Below are positions 8,801-17,514 of a DNA stretch of 48,889 nucleotides, piece by piece. Under the pieces are notes generated by a model that was given only the letters and a program-made list of their open reading frames with translations, was not told the origin of the DNA and did no database searches. Made by a program: the position numbers and the translations under genes. Origin of the DNA: JADFRD01 sp964491015 (GTDB lineage: Bacteria; Fidelibacterota; Marinisomatia; Marinisomatales; TCS55); contig CAZBEY010000008.1 of assembly GCA_964491015.1 (NCBI GenBank), positions 1-48,889 on the forward strand. The letters run 5' to 3'. Within the stretch, counting starts at the first letter, position 1. Each line of letters opens with the position of its first letter.

Positions 8801-11800
8801 CAGGATCCGATAAAAATCTGGACGATCCCAATAGCGATAATTGGTCATACAAAGAAGGTAGTTCGAATTATTCTCATATTAACGGGACTGAAAATAATAA
8901 ACAGGATGGAGGAAGTTATCCCGATACTGAAAGTTTGGATCGCTCAAACGAACTTATTAAGAAGAACGACTATTTCACGAAGTCATTCTTTCTTTCTGAT
9001 ACAACATATTTAGCCGGACGAACCAAAAAATTAAATGGAGATCTTACCGGATGGAAACTATATCGAATTCCTTTGAATCATTTTCTACCATTAGATTCAA
9101 CGATGAGCAGTGAATGGACAGAAATACGTCATATTCGTTTGATGGTTTCAGATACCGGTGATGTAAACATAAACGTCGCAAAAATTGAATTGGTTGGAAA
9201 TGATTGGCAGGAATTAGGCATTGCAGCAGATACATCCAACACATTTTCCAAAGAAAATTCGGACAGTGTTTTTGCCATATCTGTAGTGAATACAGAAGAT
9301 AACGCAAACTACACACCGCCAAAAGGTGTGAGAGGTGAATACGATCGTATTAATGATATACGGGCTAAAGAGCAATCACTCGTGTTGAAATTTCAGGATT
9401 TGCCTGCTCACCATAGTGGGGCCGCCATCAAAAGTTTGATGAAAATTTCCGGAACTAACTACCTCACATATGACAAAATGAAAATGTACGTATATGGAGA
9501 AACGCAAAATGCATGGATTGGAACCGATGAAACAAATGTGAATATATTTCTACGTTTTGGGCAGGGGAAAAATTATTATGAAATTGTTCAACCGGTTTAT
9601 TCCGGATGGGATGAATCAATAGGGCGTAATTCAATCGAGGTTGATCTAAATTGGTTAACCAAACTCAAGCTCCAGGATTCATCCAGTGTAAAAAAATATC
9701 AAGATTCAGATATTTACGAAATTCTGGAAGATGAAAAAATATACACGTTTACCGATAAGGATGGCGTATTAACCGGAAAGATAATTAAAATCAAGGGGAA
9801 GCCGTCCCTAGCGAGTATTCAATTTTTCATTGCGGGAATTACCAACAATGCCGATGAATCTATTACCGGCGAAGTGTGGTTGGATGAAATGCGGTTAAGC
9901 GGTGTAAAGAGGGATCGAGGAGTTGCAATGCGAATGCAGTCTCAATTCAATTTGGCTGACCTTATGAGCTCCACATTTTCCTACAGCAGAAAAGATGCCG
10001 ATTTCCATGTACTGCAGCAAAGGTTAGGAAACAGTACCAATACGGAAAATTTCCGATTAAGTCTCAACACTCAACTCAATAAATTCTTACCAAAATCCTG
10101 GGGTATCAGTATCCCCGTGAACGCATCTATGTCAAGCACATTAAGAAAACCGAAATATTTTCCCGATTCCGATATTTTAGTTAATCAAGACGCCATTCCA
10201 GATTCTATCCTTTCGAAACAGCAGGATATTTCTATTAGTACTTCGTTGGCCAAATCCAGTAAATCGGATAATAAAATTATTAAGGCGACTTTAGATAAAA
10301 TTAAGCCTAGCTTTTCTGCCTCTCAATCCAAATCTTCTAACGAATTGAATTCTGAAGTCTTGAAAGAAAAGTATTCAGGGAAAATAGGTTATAATTATTC
10401 ATTTGGCAGGGATAATTATTTATCACCATTTAAATGGCTGAAACCGGTACCGTGGCTGGGGGCGAAGATGGAAGAAATACATCTGTACTATACGCCATCA
10501 GCGTTTACTGCCGGAATGAATTTTAACGAATCATTAACGCAAACAACCAAACGCCTCGGGGGAAGAATACCGGACATTTACTCTCTTGGGTTAAATCGGT
10601 CGTTTGGTTTGGATTACAATTTGACCGATAAACTAAAAACCAAGTACAAACGGTCAATTTCAAGCGATATGCAGGATTATCGGGGATATATCTGGTCTGC
10701 AATTCAACAAATGGATCCTGGAATTATTAATAATTTAACAGAAAATTTAAACACGTCATTTAATCCGCAAATCTTTACCTGGTTGAAACCGAATTTTACC
10801 CACAGCGCTGGATACAGATGGAACAAACCCAGAACCAGTACAACAGACGGCGCTACCATTGGAACACAGTTGAGATTCTCATCCAGTGTAAGTATCCTGC
10901 TATCGCAAATTTTTGAAATAATATATAAACCACCCTCAAAAAATACACGTCAACCACAGGGCAGACGAAGAGGGCGTTCCCGAAAACAAGAAGCGGAAGA
11001 AATAAAGAAAAAAGAACAAAAAGATATTCCATTTCTTACTTCAATGCATGGCATCATTAAAAAAATAAATCCCATTAGTCTAACGTATACTGAAAATTTA
11101 AATCGAACGAGTTATGGGGTTCAGGGAAATGTTCCAACAGGTTATAAGTTTGGCTGGCTTCCTGAACATGGAATGAGTCACGATGAAACTATTGGTCTAA
11201 ACTTAGGGACTTGGGATCATAAACGAGATTTTTCCGTCCGATCCGGAATAAACTTGACGCGAAATATTTCAACATCGATTAATTATGCACAGAAGGTTTC
11301 AACAACCATCGGAGCTTCCAATATCGAACAGCGATCTATGGAGCGAGATTATTTGTCGTGGGGAGATAAATTAGAAAACGGTTTCCCATTTTTCGGTTGG
11401 AGTATACGGTGGACAGGGGTTGAAAAGTGGCCTATTATCAATAAAATTGCACGAACGGCCAGCCTGGAACATGGTGTGAGCGGCAGAGACTCCCGAGCTT
11501 GGCAATTTGAAAATATTGATGTGCGAAAAATGCCTCTTTTTGCACTAGATCCATTTATAAGTGAGTTTAAGGATAATCAACGATCTTCAAGGACGAATAT
11601 CAGTTTTTCACCGCTGATTGGTCTCAATATGAATCTTAAAAAAGGGATATCGTTTAACATAAGACATACGGTGTCAAAATCAGTTCAGGATGAATTAAAC
11701 GGATTGAGCGTACGGAATGAAAAGAGCTTGACAGCCAGCAGCAATTACAGTCATCGTGGCGGATTCACTATTCCGCTGCCAATGATGGATGACTGGCATA

Positions 11801-12057
11801 TTCAAAATACTGTAAACTTCACGCTAAATTTCGATATGAATGAGAGTGAAACATTGGGGAGTAGAGACAATGGTGCAGAGTTTGGGCAATTGGCGTTCAA
11901 TTCAGGATGGAAAACAGCCTTACGTATATCCTACTCATTCAGTTCTCAAATCACCGGCGGTATTATTTATGAATACAGAGAAACGGATTCCAAAAGAACC
12001 GGTAAGAAAATTGATAGAGACTTTGGATTTGATGTCAACATTGCCATAAGCGGTTGA
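5839..12057 (+). CDS. sprA: SprA-type T9SS translocon / gliding-motility surface protein
   Basis: At 2072 residues this is the largest gene here. Translation probably starts at TTG 5839, eight bases after AAGGAG; no ATG fits better. The signal peptide ends STIFAQ, with cleavage predicted before Gln. The protein shows SprA traits: a long soluble N-terminal part with GTRRGTKGITIDLVDMGALG and DDFEGSKRT, acidic calcium-type loops such as DRNGDGLLNTEDEK, and a C-terminal half made of amphipathic strands. In Bacteroidota SprA (Sov) is the giant outer-membrane barrel through which T9SS cargo leaves, with PorV capping its lateral gate. It is somewhat shorter than the ~2300-2500 residues common in Bacteroidota. 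The following genes encode glutaminyl cyclase and PorV/PorQ proteins, which supports the assignment. Confidence 0.9.
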   Translation: MKKGKPVIFVLVMTLSTIFAQKGQRDSSVPLALENYYPYSDYVSPAFPNIPKPLSLLSDTLKAPLGWIKMNFIQHDIEIYIDHNWEYITITEYIENEIFKIPFTAPVEWYFQQMMDVKRQIVFSEKMNLGAEETQVGTRRGTKGITIDLVDMGALGTASLRVRGNINISGKMVFQDQELVRSSLNESQNTHLEFDQKQNLNVEGKIGDRITVLMDNDSERDFDWENNIRISYEGSEDDIIQKIDAGNIGLSLPATQYVTFSGQNKGLFGLKAVSKLGPVDITTIASIEKTKKEIKEYKGTDEAEGFRLQDYEFIKNKYFFINEMYRNGIQNGQTEYKGQQKTISRIPPFYPLNDEGQHLIGNYVIRDFELYRMDNSPDPNTNPGTAFVHIDNPSDDDRENVNFKRLENGQDYSLSNDLGFIRLKNASADELLACHYFIVEVDPGNRNVALDTVLAVGHGISGGDSTLALQMIKPENLTPNHDLWDLMFKNVYSLRTQNINIEGFNIIIWNIMMSPDKESDPNGVAYITQFGLDLVDETNTKNSDNIIDMHNPNIVSLANGELFFPMFHPFAGDSIEGGNQNPDLKGVLGEGKMYTSTILNEKTEDKRWEIEVTYKNKSASINLGFMIVEGSDQVFLNGKELKRGPDYQVDYFTGTLVLDPNLDPNAELKILFEKYELVSFDKKIIVGTRAQMDLGKNSFLGATALYYNQSIVNEKIEVGYEPMRNFIWDMNGRYQLEFDGLTRALDRLPVIETEKVSAFSIEGEIAQVLPNPNPLNNSATGDPNGVAFIDDFEGSKRTTSIPIQRRYWYEGSAPIISETGEFYSQRKRAKLNWYNPYVQIPTKDIWPNQSTSILAQNETTDILKLKYRPRDVQLNLPQDSVWAAITSPLYSGDYDQTQTKFFEIWLYGENGKMTINLGRISEDRNGDGLLNTEDEKVGDMAGNTLLDDGEDIGLDGCTDEFEDGWGGCLDTFYVDVVDNQDWADRVYTGSDKNLDDPNSDNWSYKEGSSNYSHINGTENNKQDGGSYPDTESLDRSNELIKKNDYFTKSFFLSDTTYLAGRTKKLNGDLTGWKLYRIPLNHFLPLDSTMSSEWTEIRHIRLMVSDTGDVNINVAKIELVGNDWQELGIAADTSNTFSKENSDSVFAISVVNTEDNANYTPPKGVRGEYDRINDIRAKEQSLVLKFQDLPAHHSGAAIKSLMKISGTNYLTYDKMKMYVYGETQNAWIGTDETNVNIFLRFGQGKNYYEIVQPVYSGWDESIGRNSIEVDLNWLTKLKLQDSSSVKKYQDSDIYEILEDEKIYTFTDKDGVLTGKIIKIKGKPSLASIQFFIAGITNNADESITGEVWLDEMRLSGVKRDRGVAMRMQSQFNLADLMSSTFSYSRKDADFHVLQQRLGNSTNTENFRLSLNTQLNKFLPKSWGISIPVNASMSSTLRKPKYFPDSDILVNQDAIPDSILSKQQDISISTSLAKSSKSDNKIIKATLDKIKPSFSASQSKSSNELNSEVLKEKYSGKIGYNYSFGRDNYLSPFKWLKPVPWLGAKMEEIHLYYTPSAFTAGMNFNESLTQTTKRLGGRIPDIYSLGLNRSFGLDYNLTDKLKTKYKRSISSDMQDYRGYIWSAIQQMDPGIINNLTENLNTSFNPQIFTWLKPNFTHSAGYRWNKPRTSTTDGATIGTQLRFSSSVSILLSQIFEIIYKPPSKNTRQPQGRRRGRSRKQEAEEIKKKEQKDIPFLTSMHGIIKKINPISLTYTENLNRTSYGVQGNVPTGYKFGWLPEHGMSHDETIGLNLGTWDHKRDFSVRSGINLTRNISTSINYAQKVSTTIGASNIEQRSMERDYLSWGDKLENGFPFFGWSIRWTGVEKWPIINKIARTASLEHGVSGRDSRAWQFENIDVRKMPLFALDPFISEFKDNQRSSRTNISFSPLIGLNMNLKKGISFNIRHTVSKSVQDELNGLSVRNEKSLTASSNYSHRGGFTIPLPMMDDWHIQNTVNFTLNFDMNESETLGSRDNGAEFGQLAFNSGWKTALRISYSFSSQITGGIIYEYRETDSKRTGKKIDRDFGFDVNIAISG

Positions 12058-12115
12058 TGGAGCATGGAAGATGTGAGATGGAGACATACTTTAGGACTGT
12101 CGATATAAAAGGAAT

Positions 12116-13036
12116 ATGATAAATAACCAAAAAATAATGATAGCTATGCTGGGTCTTCTGGCTAACGTTGGATGTGAAAATGCAATTCCGGAATTTTCTG
12201 GAGATAATGCTTTTATGTATTTGGAAAAACAATGTTCTTTTGGTCCTAGAAATCCAGGGTCTGAGGGGTATTATTCTTGTAAAGATTATTTAATCGATCA
12301 ATTAAAGTCAAAAGCGGACACTATTTGGGTACAGCCTTTCTCTTATTTTGATCCTTATCGAAATGACGAGTACAATCTGTCAAATATTATCGCACGTTTC
12401 AATCCGGATGCAGAAAAGCAAATTTTGTTAGGAGCCCACTGGGATACCCGGCCCTGGGCAGATCAGGAACCAAAACGAGACGACCAACTCAAGCCCATTA
12501 TTGGCGCCAACGACGGCGCCAGCGGAGTGGCGGTTTTATTGGCTTTGGCAGACATATTTCATCATAATGAATTAACGATCGGTGTGACTCTCCTATTTTT
12601 GGATGGTGAAGACTTGGGAATGTCGGGTGAAAGTGAGTCCTATGCGCAGGGGTCATTGTTTTTTTCTAAAAATCTACCAATTCCAAAACCGGATCACGCG
12701 ATTATTTTGGATATGATTGGAGACACATATTTACATCTTCCAATTGAAAGAACCTCTTATAAACAGGCACCAAAATTGACCCGCAGAATATGGAAACTTG
12801 CTAACCGGTTGAATTTAACTGCATTCGATCAGTCCCTCGGCTATTCAATCTTTGATGATCATGTGCCTCTTTGGAAGTATGCCGGAATACCAGCAGTTGA
12901 TATTATAGATTTCGATTATCCTAATCGATTCACGAATTTTTGGCACACTCTACAGGATATTCCTGAGAATTGTTCCCCCTCAAGCCTAGAACAAGTGGGA
13001 TCGTTGTTAGTCCATCATATCTATGGAATTGAATGA
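12116..13036 (+). CDS. M28-type glutaminyl-peptide cyclotransferase, lipoprotein
   Basis: This 306-residue enzyme has a lipobox-like NVGC at Cys20, so it is probably anchored to a membrane facing the periplasm. Motifs match M28-fold glutaminyl cyclases: GAHWDTRPW (106-114), GANDGASG with zinc ligand D133, DGEDLG with catalytic E165 and zinc ligand D166, LDMIGD with D199, and WH (W276, H277) supplying the last zinc ligand. Such enzymes convert N-terminal Gln to pyroglutamate. Most exported proteins in this window should expose Gln after signal cleavage, which gives it obvious substrates. It sits 58 bp after sprA and overlaps the next gene by 4 bp. An aminopeptidase function is the alternative, but the WH pair and long GAHWDTRPW motif favour cyclase. 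Confidence 0.88.
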   Translation: MINNQKIMIAMLGLLANVGCENAIPEFSGDNAFMYLEKQCSFGPRNPGSEGYYSCKDYLIDQLKSKADTIWVQPFSYFDPYRNDEYNLSNIIARFNPDAEKQILLGAHWDTRPWADQEPKRDDQLKPIIGANDGASGVAVLLALADIFHHNELTIGVTLLFLDGEDLGMSGESESYAQGSLFFSKNLPIPKPDHAIILDMIGDTYLHLPIERTSYKQAPKLTRRIWKLANRLNLTAFDQSLGYSIFDDHVPLWKYAGIPAVDIIDFDYPNRFTNFWHTLQDIPENCSPSSLEQVGSLLVHHIYGIE

Positions 13037-13863
13037 TGAAACAGTTATATTTTGTTCCTATGCGTAAACATGTTTGGTTATTAATGGTCCTACTCTTTTT
13101 TATTTGGGGCTGCCCTGATGGAAAATCCACAGTGAATGAAGTCATCCCTCTGCAGGATTTACAATTCAATTATAACCAGGGGTTGAACGAGTTATTTGTC
13201 AGCGCTCAGGTTGAGCCATCTTATTTGGGAAAACGATTACAGGCTGTCCAGGCGTTATATTTTGGTTTTGACACAACCAAAACAGCCGATACGCTTCCAT
13301 TGGCTGACAATGGGGCTTTTGGCGATATCATTGCATATGATGATATTTACTCTCGAAAAATGAATAATGATACTAATTCTGTTTCGTATGTTCTTAAGCC
13401 GACGGACACCGATACAGTCTATGTGAAATTTATGGCTCAATATGTATCAGGAAATAAAAGCGCCATGGTTGGATATAAGATGGGAAATCAGGGCCCGACC
13501 ATCCTGTCCGTCAGTATGCCCGATACGTTAAAGCGCCCCGGAACCGACAGTCTTTCAGTCAGTACGATTGTTGTGAATATAGATGATCCCAACGGACATG
13601 AAGATGTCCAGACCTGCTATCTCATGTTCCAAAAACCGGATGGTACATATTCCAGCGGTAGCCCCATTTCACTTTACGATGATGGAAATAAGGATTTTTC
13701 AATGTATCTATGGGATGACGTTGCAAAGGACGGCAAATTTTCACGTTACATTATTATTGATTCCAATAATCCTCTTGGCACCTATAAATCCCATTTTTAT
13801 GCGCGGGATTATTCAGGCATTTTATCAGATCCGTTTGTAACGACGATGGTGGTGATTCCATGA
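13033..13863 (+). CDS. Uncharacterised lipoprotein in the T9SS block
   Basis: The product is 276 residues. A hydrophobic N-terminus ends in the lipobox FIWGC, near residue 27. The rest is beta-rich with Ig/fibronectin-like segments: DDPNGHEDVQTCYLMFQKPDG, then DDGNKDFSMYLWDDVAKDGKF, resembling acidic loop repeats, ending in a short TTMVVIP strand. No catalytic motif is evident. The gene overlaps both neighbours by 4 bp (ATGA), so the three are translationally coupled. A structural or accessory role at the outer membrane is likely but unproven. Confidence 0.7.
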   Translation: MMKQLYFVPMRKHVWLLMVLLFFIWGCPDGKSTVNEVIPLQDLQFNYNQGLNELFVSAQVEPSYLGKRLQAVQALYFGFDTTKTADTLPLADNGAFGDIIAYDDIYSRKMNNDTNSVSYVLKPTDTDTVYVKFMAQYVSGNKSAMVGYKMGNQGPTILSVSMPDTLKRPGTDSLSVSTIVVNIDDPNGHEDVQTCYLMFQKPDGTYSSGSPISLYDDGNKDFSMYLWDDVAKDGKFSRYIIIDSNNPLGTYKSHFYARDYSGILSDPFVTTMVVIP

Positions 13864-15518
13864 TCTTTAGAATAATAATCATTATTTTCTTATCCACCGG
13901 ATTGTTTGCTCAAGGTGCTAAAACGTTCAATATACCATCAGACCTGAAATATCAAAAAACTGTCATAGGGGCCGATACATCTCAATCGGGTTTGTTAAGC
14001 AATGTCATATCTGAGATAAAATTGCAAGGAGACAGCAGCTGGGTGTGGCTCGGAACGGGGCGGGGTCTTTCCAGAATCAAAGATTCTTTAACAGTCGAGA
14101 CCTTTTTAACGAGTCCTAACCTGACTAGCGGTTCTAATGCTTCCGGTTTTTTTCCGGAAGGAGGCGTATCAGCCATTGCGGTTAAAGGCGATACCGTGTT
14201 TGCCGCTTTTGCCAGTACCTTTAACGATTTTCCCACAGGGCAAGGAGTGGTATATACACCAAATTCCCAGACTGATTTTCCCGTTTGGACCTATTACGAT
14301 CAACCTATAGATGCATCCGATGCCGTGCAGTTTCCCTTTGGAAGTATTGGTTTTATAGAAGGGCTGCCAGTAACAGTATCAGAATACAATGTTACATACG
14401 ATGCTTCCATCGGCGGCGGTTATGTGTGGACAACAAGCTGGGCAGGAGGATTACGACGTTATAAGCTAGCCGATGGAAGTTGGGAGAGAGTACCAACACC
14501 TCAAGATGATCAGCTAATGTTAGTTACTTGCGCTGATTCCTCTTATGAAACGATCAATAATAAAAATATTTTAAAAAATTTCTATCTAAATCCACGGGAT
14601 CCAATTGACGGAGGCAATCATAACCATAAGGCATTTTCTGTTTTAGCCTATAGCGATACAGTATGGGTTGGGACGGCGAATGGAATTAATCGAGGTATTT
14701 CCGGTGGCGAAGGATGCGTTGATTGGGAACATTATGCTTACCCTTTTGAGAATTTAACCGGCAATTTTGTTGTAAGTATCGCCCGCCAGGATTGGAATGG
14801 TAGACGAATCATTTGGGCAGCGACCATGAATGCAGATGATCCTACTGAGCAGCGAGGTGTGAGCTATACATTGAATGATGGCGGGACCTGGAACACAGCA
14901 CTAATCGGTGAAAGAGTTTACAATATTTTTTCCCTCGATTCTTTGGTCTTTGCCGCTTCCGAAAGAGGATTGTGGAAATCAGTAGACGGCCAAAGCTGGG
15001 CGCTATTTAAACCGGCGAAAAATGGTACACCCCTTCAAGGCGATGAAACATTATCCAGTGAAGTATTTGCGGTAGTGTTGGATGACAGGGCATACTATAA
15101 TAATAATCCTGTCCTTTGGATCGGAACAGGAGATGGTGTTGCCCGATCTTCGGATTTACATGGCAGCAATTGGCAGATATATCGAGCAGATTATAATCCA
15201 ACAAAAATTTATGCATATCCTAATCCATTTTCTCCCAATTCTCACAATGTTTTAGATGGAGATGGCTATGTTCGGTTTCATCTGGGAGAAATTGCATCCA
15301 ATGTTGTGGAATTGGATGTATATAATTTTGCTATGGAAAATGTTTATACCGCTTTGTTGGATAGACAGGATCCGAAAACCGGCGCCATGAAGTGGAACGG
15401 TAAAGACAGCAATGGGAGATTAGTTGATAATGGTGTCTATTTTATCAAGCTTAAGTATTCTCAAAATATAAATGCAGCGCCCAGCAACCATTGGGTAAAA
15501 TTGATTGTAGTCAAATGA
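13860..15518 (+). CDS. Secreted beta-propeller protein with T9SS sorting domain (PorZ-like?)
   Basis: The signal peptide ends GLFAQ with Gln at +1. Residues about 30-440 contain propeller-type repeats, seen as VWLGTGRGLSRI, VWVGTANGINRG, LWIGTGDGVARS and similar W-x-G-T-x-x-G blades. The C-terminal ~90 residues start AYPNPFSPNS and end in a FlgD-like/T9SS type A domain (MKWNGKDSNGRLVDNGVYFIKL). PorZ of Porphyromonas combines propellers with a sorting domain and works with PorU, PorV and PorQ at the surface. This gene's place between sprA and the PorV/PorQ pair suggests a similar role. At 552 residues it is shorter than PorZ, so that match is only a hypothesis. Confidence 0.7.
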   Translation: MIFRIIIIIFLSTGLFAQGAKTFNIPSDLKYQKTVIGADTSQSGLLSNVISEIKLQGDSSWVWLGTGRGLSRIKDSLTVETFLTSPNLTSGSNASGFFPEGGVSAIAVKGDTVFAAFASTFNDFPTGQGVVYTPNSQTDFPVWTYYDQPIDASDAVQFPFGSIGFIEGLPVTVSEYNVTYDASIGGGYVWTTSWAGGLRRYKLADGSWERVPTPQDDQLMLVTCADSSYETINNKNILKNFYLNPRDPIDGGNHNHKAFSVLAYSDTVWVGTANGINRGISGGEGCVDWEHYAYPFENLTGNFVVSIARQDWNGRRIIWAATMNADDPTEQRGVSYTLNDGGTWNTALIGERVYNIFSLDSLVFAASERGLWKSVDGQSWALFKPAKNGTPLQGDETLSSEVFAVVLDDRAYYNNNPVLWIGTGDGVARSSDLHGSNWQIYRADYNPTKIYAYPNPFSPNSHNVLDGDGYVRFHLGEIASNVVELDVYNFAMENVYTALLDRQDPKTGAMKWNGKDSNGRLVDNGVYFIKLKYSQNINAAPSNHWVKLIVVK

Positions 15519-15548
15519 AAAAAAATCTGTCTAAATGGTTTTCTCTTC

Positions 15549-15576
15549 GTAGTACTGACATTCTTTTCTGTACTAC
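15549..15576. repeat. Decayed REP-type palindrome
   Basis: GTAGTAC and GTACTAC form arms around a GACATTCT-containing centre, and a related CAGGAATGTCTCC follows. The core resembles the palindromes flanking the transposase at 21410, so this is probably a dispersed member of the same repeat family. It lies in the gap between the propeller gene and the porV-like gene. Confidence 0.5.
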
Positions 15577-15657
15577 TGCAAACAGGAATGTCTCCAGTAC
15601 TTTTGCATTTTTATCATCATTCAATCCTTTGGAAGAGCCTCTACAAAGAGGTCGAAA

Positions 15658-16665
15658 ATGAAGACGCGGAATACATTTGATTTTTTGAAACGCCTTTTGA
15701 CAAAATATATAACTTTTTGTCCACTAACCATTTCGAGTTTTTTATTGATCGCATCGGGGATATTGTCCGCAGCAGATTACGCCGGGTATTCCGGTTCTTT
15801 TTTACGCATGGGAACATCTGCCCGATCCATGGCAATGGGTAGTGGTTTTACGGCTGAACTGGATAGAGGATTTTCTGCTTATCATAATCCTGCCGGTGTT
15901 GCACTTTTAAAGAAAAGGCAAGCCTCGTTTATATACCATTCATTATCCTTGGAGAGACGATTTATTTCCAGCAGTTTTGCAATGCATTTGCCTCCAACTG
16001 CCGGGGTTGGTGTTGCCTGGGTAAGTTCCGGTGTAGATAAAATTGACGGTAGAACAACCGCCGGTGAACATACGAAAATGCTCTCGACCTCAGAGGATGC
16101 ATTTTACATTACATTTGCCCAGCGGTTGCAAAAATGGATCAGTGTTGGAATCAATGTGAAAATATTATATTCGCAGCTTCCCATGAATGAAAGTAACCTA
16201 GCCGGAAAGGGCACAGGATTTGACGTCGGTGTTTTAATTAATCCGGGAAAAGGAATGAAACTTGGCCTAATGATTCAGGATTTGAATTCCTATTTTCAAT
16301 GGAATACAAGCAGCATTTTTGAAGAAGAGGGCAGTGTATATCGAGATGTATTTCCTGCAATTTTCAGGATCGGAGCAACTTATCAAACTCAAAAATTCTA
16401 TATCGTTGGGGATCTTGGGATTATCGCCGGTGAAAAAACAGATGGGAATTTCAATCGTTTAGGTCAATCATTGAGAATAGGTGTTGAGTATAAATACAAA
16501 AAAAATTATTATTTTAGAAGTGGTTTGGGCAATGGTCGGATCGGCGCCGGCATCGGAATGAATTTTTCATTCATGAAGAAAAACGATGCATTTTTAGATT
16601 ATGCATTAATAGTGGAGGGCCCAACAGGCTTTGCCCATATTATTTCCTATGCGTTTCATTTTTAA
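15658..16665 (+). CDS. PorV/PorQ-family outer-membrane barrel protein
   Basis: The product is 335 residues. After an export signal ending ILSA|ADY comes the family hallmark GSFLRMGTSARSMAMGSGFT followed by YHNPAGVALL. The rest is amphipathic strands ending IISYAFHF, with a C-terminal aromatic. PorV-like proteins are FadL-related 14-strand barrels that carry T9SS cargo from SprA to the attachment complex. The start at 15658 has some N-terminal uncertainty; the region between signal and upstream gene contains a REP remnant. It is followed by a second family member with a 17-bp overlap. Confidence 0.85.
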   Translation: MKTRNTFDFLKRLLTKYITFCPLTISSFLLIASGILSAADYAGYSGSFLRMGTSARSMAMGSGFTAELDRGFSAYHNPAGVALLKKRQASFIYHSLSLERRFISSSFAMHLPPTAGVGVAWVSSGVDKIDGRTTAGEHTKMLSTSEDAFYITFAQRLQKWISVGINVKILYSQLPMNESNLAGKGTGFDVGVLINPGKGMKLGLMIQDLNSYFQWNTSSIFEEEGSVYRDVFPAIFRIGATYQTQKFYIVGDLGIIAGEKTDGNFNRLGQSLRIGVEYKYKKNYYFRSGLGNGRIGAGIGMNFSFMKKNDAFLDYALIVEGPTGFAHIISYAFHF

Positions 16666-17512
16666 ATTTTTCCCTATTTTTCCCTCCTGGTTTTTATTTG
16701 CAACAGGAACCCAATTTTTAACAATCCCTACCAGTGGATCGGAACTGGCCATCGGTACGAGCGCCATACAAAATAATAGTATTAATCCTGCATCTATTTC
16801 AGCCAATTCGTCAGGTCTATTTCTGGATATATCTCATGGATCCTGGGTGGCGGACTCAAAAACTTCATCATTATTAATGCTATTCCCGGGAGATAAAGCA
16901 CATTTCGGGGTTGATTTAAAATACGTCGAAATTGATGATTTAGAGCTCAGGAATGAAACACCCACAGATGAACCATTAGCCTTTTATGGCGCCAATGGAT
17001 TTGCGATGGGAGTTGTAGGAAGCTGGGATTCTTTTGGAATGAAAATGGGTGTTGGTATTCGACTGGTTCGAATGGAACTTTATACTGAAAACAGCAGCGG
17101 AATTTCAGCAGATTTTGGATTGATGAAACAATTGACTTCGAAAATAAAAGTGGGAGCTTCTGTCCTCAACATGGGAAAGATGTCAGCCCTAAAATCTGAA
17201 GAACCTAAACTTCCCATGAGAGCAGTTGCCAGCGCAGGTTACCTGCTTTCCGTTCCCACGTTTTCGAATGAATTTACATTAGGTGTAGAAAGGGCCGGTT
17301 TAGTGGACGGGATTATTTTTCATGGATCCAATGAAACCAAATGGCACAATGTCATATTGAGGCAAAGTAGTAAAATTTCAAAAGAAGTAAGTGAAATATC
17401 TTTTGGTGTCGGTTTCCGTTTTGGCATTTATAACCTGAATTACGGGATCCTCATTGGATCCCAGGATTTAGGTACACCCCAAATGCTTGATTTGACCATA
17501 TATTTCCCCTAA
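16649..17512 (+). CDS. Second PorV/PorQ-family barrel protein (PorQ-like)
   Basis: I chose ATG 16649 (MRFIFKFFPIFPSWFLFATG) rather than an upstream TTG, because it gives a clean signal peptide. The product is about 287 residues. It retains the family pattern in shorter form: IPTSGSELAIGTSAIQNNSINPASI, then FGVDLKYVEIDDLELR, ending in TIYFP. It overlaps the end of the preceding family gene, and the next gene starts 2 bp after its stop, so it is clearly within an operon. PorQ in Bacteroidota helps tether the surface attachment complex. The PorV versus PorQ distinction is inferred from length and order only. Confidence 0.75.
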   Translation: MRFIFKFFPIFPSWFLFATGTQFLTIPTSGSELAIGTSAIQNNSINPASISANSSGLFLDISHGSWVADSKTSSLLMLFPGDKAHFGVDLKYVEIDDLELRNETPTDEPLAFYGANGFAMGVVGSWDSFGMKMGVGIRLVRMELYTENSSGISADFGLMKQLTSKIKVGASVLNMGKMSALKSEEPKLPMRAVASAGYLLSVPTFSNEFTLGVERAGLVDGIIFHGSNETKWHNVILRQSSKISKEVSEISFGVGFRFGIYNLNYGILIGSQDLGTPQMLDLTIYFP

Positions 17513-17514
17513 AA

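Noticed and set aside
15515..15660. 48-codon frame between the propeller and PorV-like genes
   Set aside because: It starts and ends with tempting overlaps, but its middle is a REP-type palindrome and the peptide has no recognisable features.
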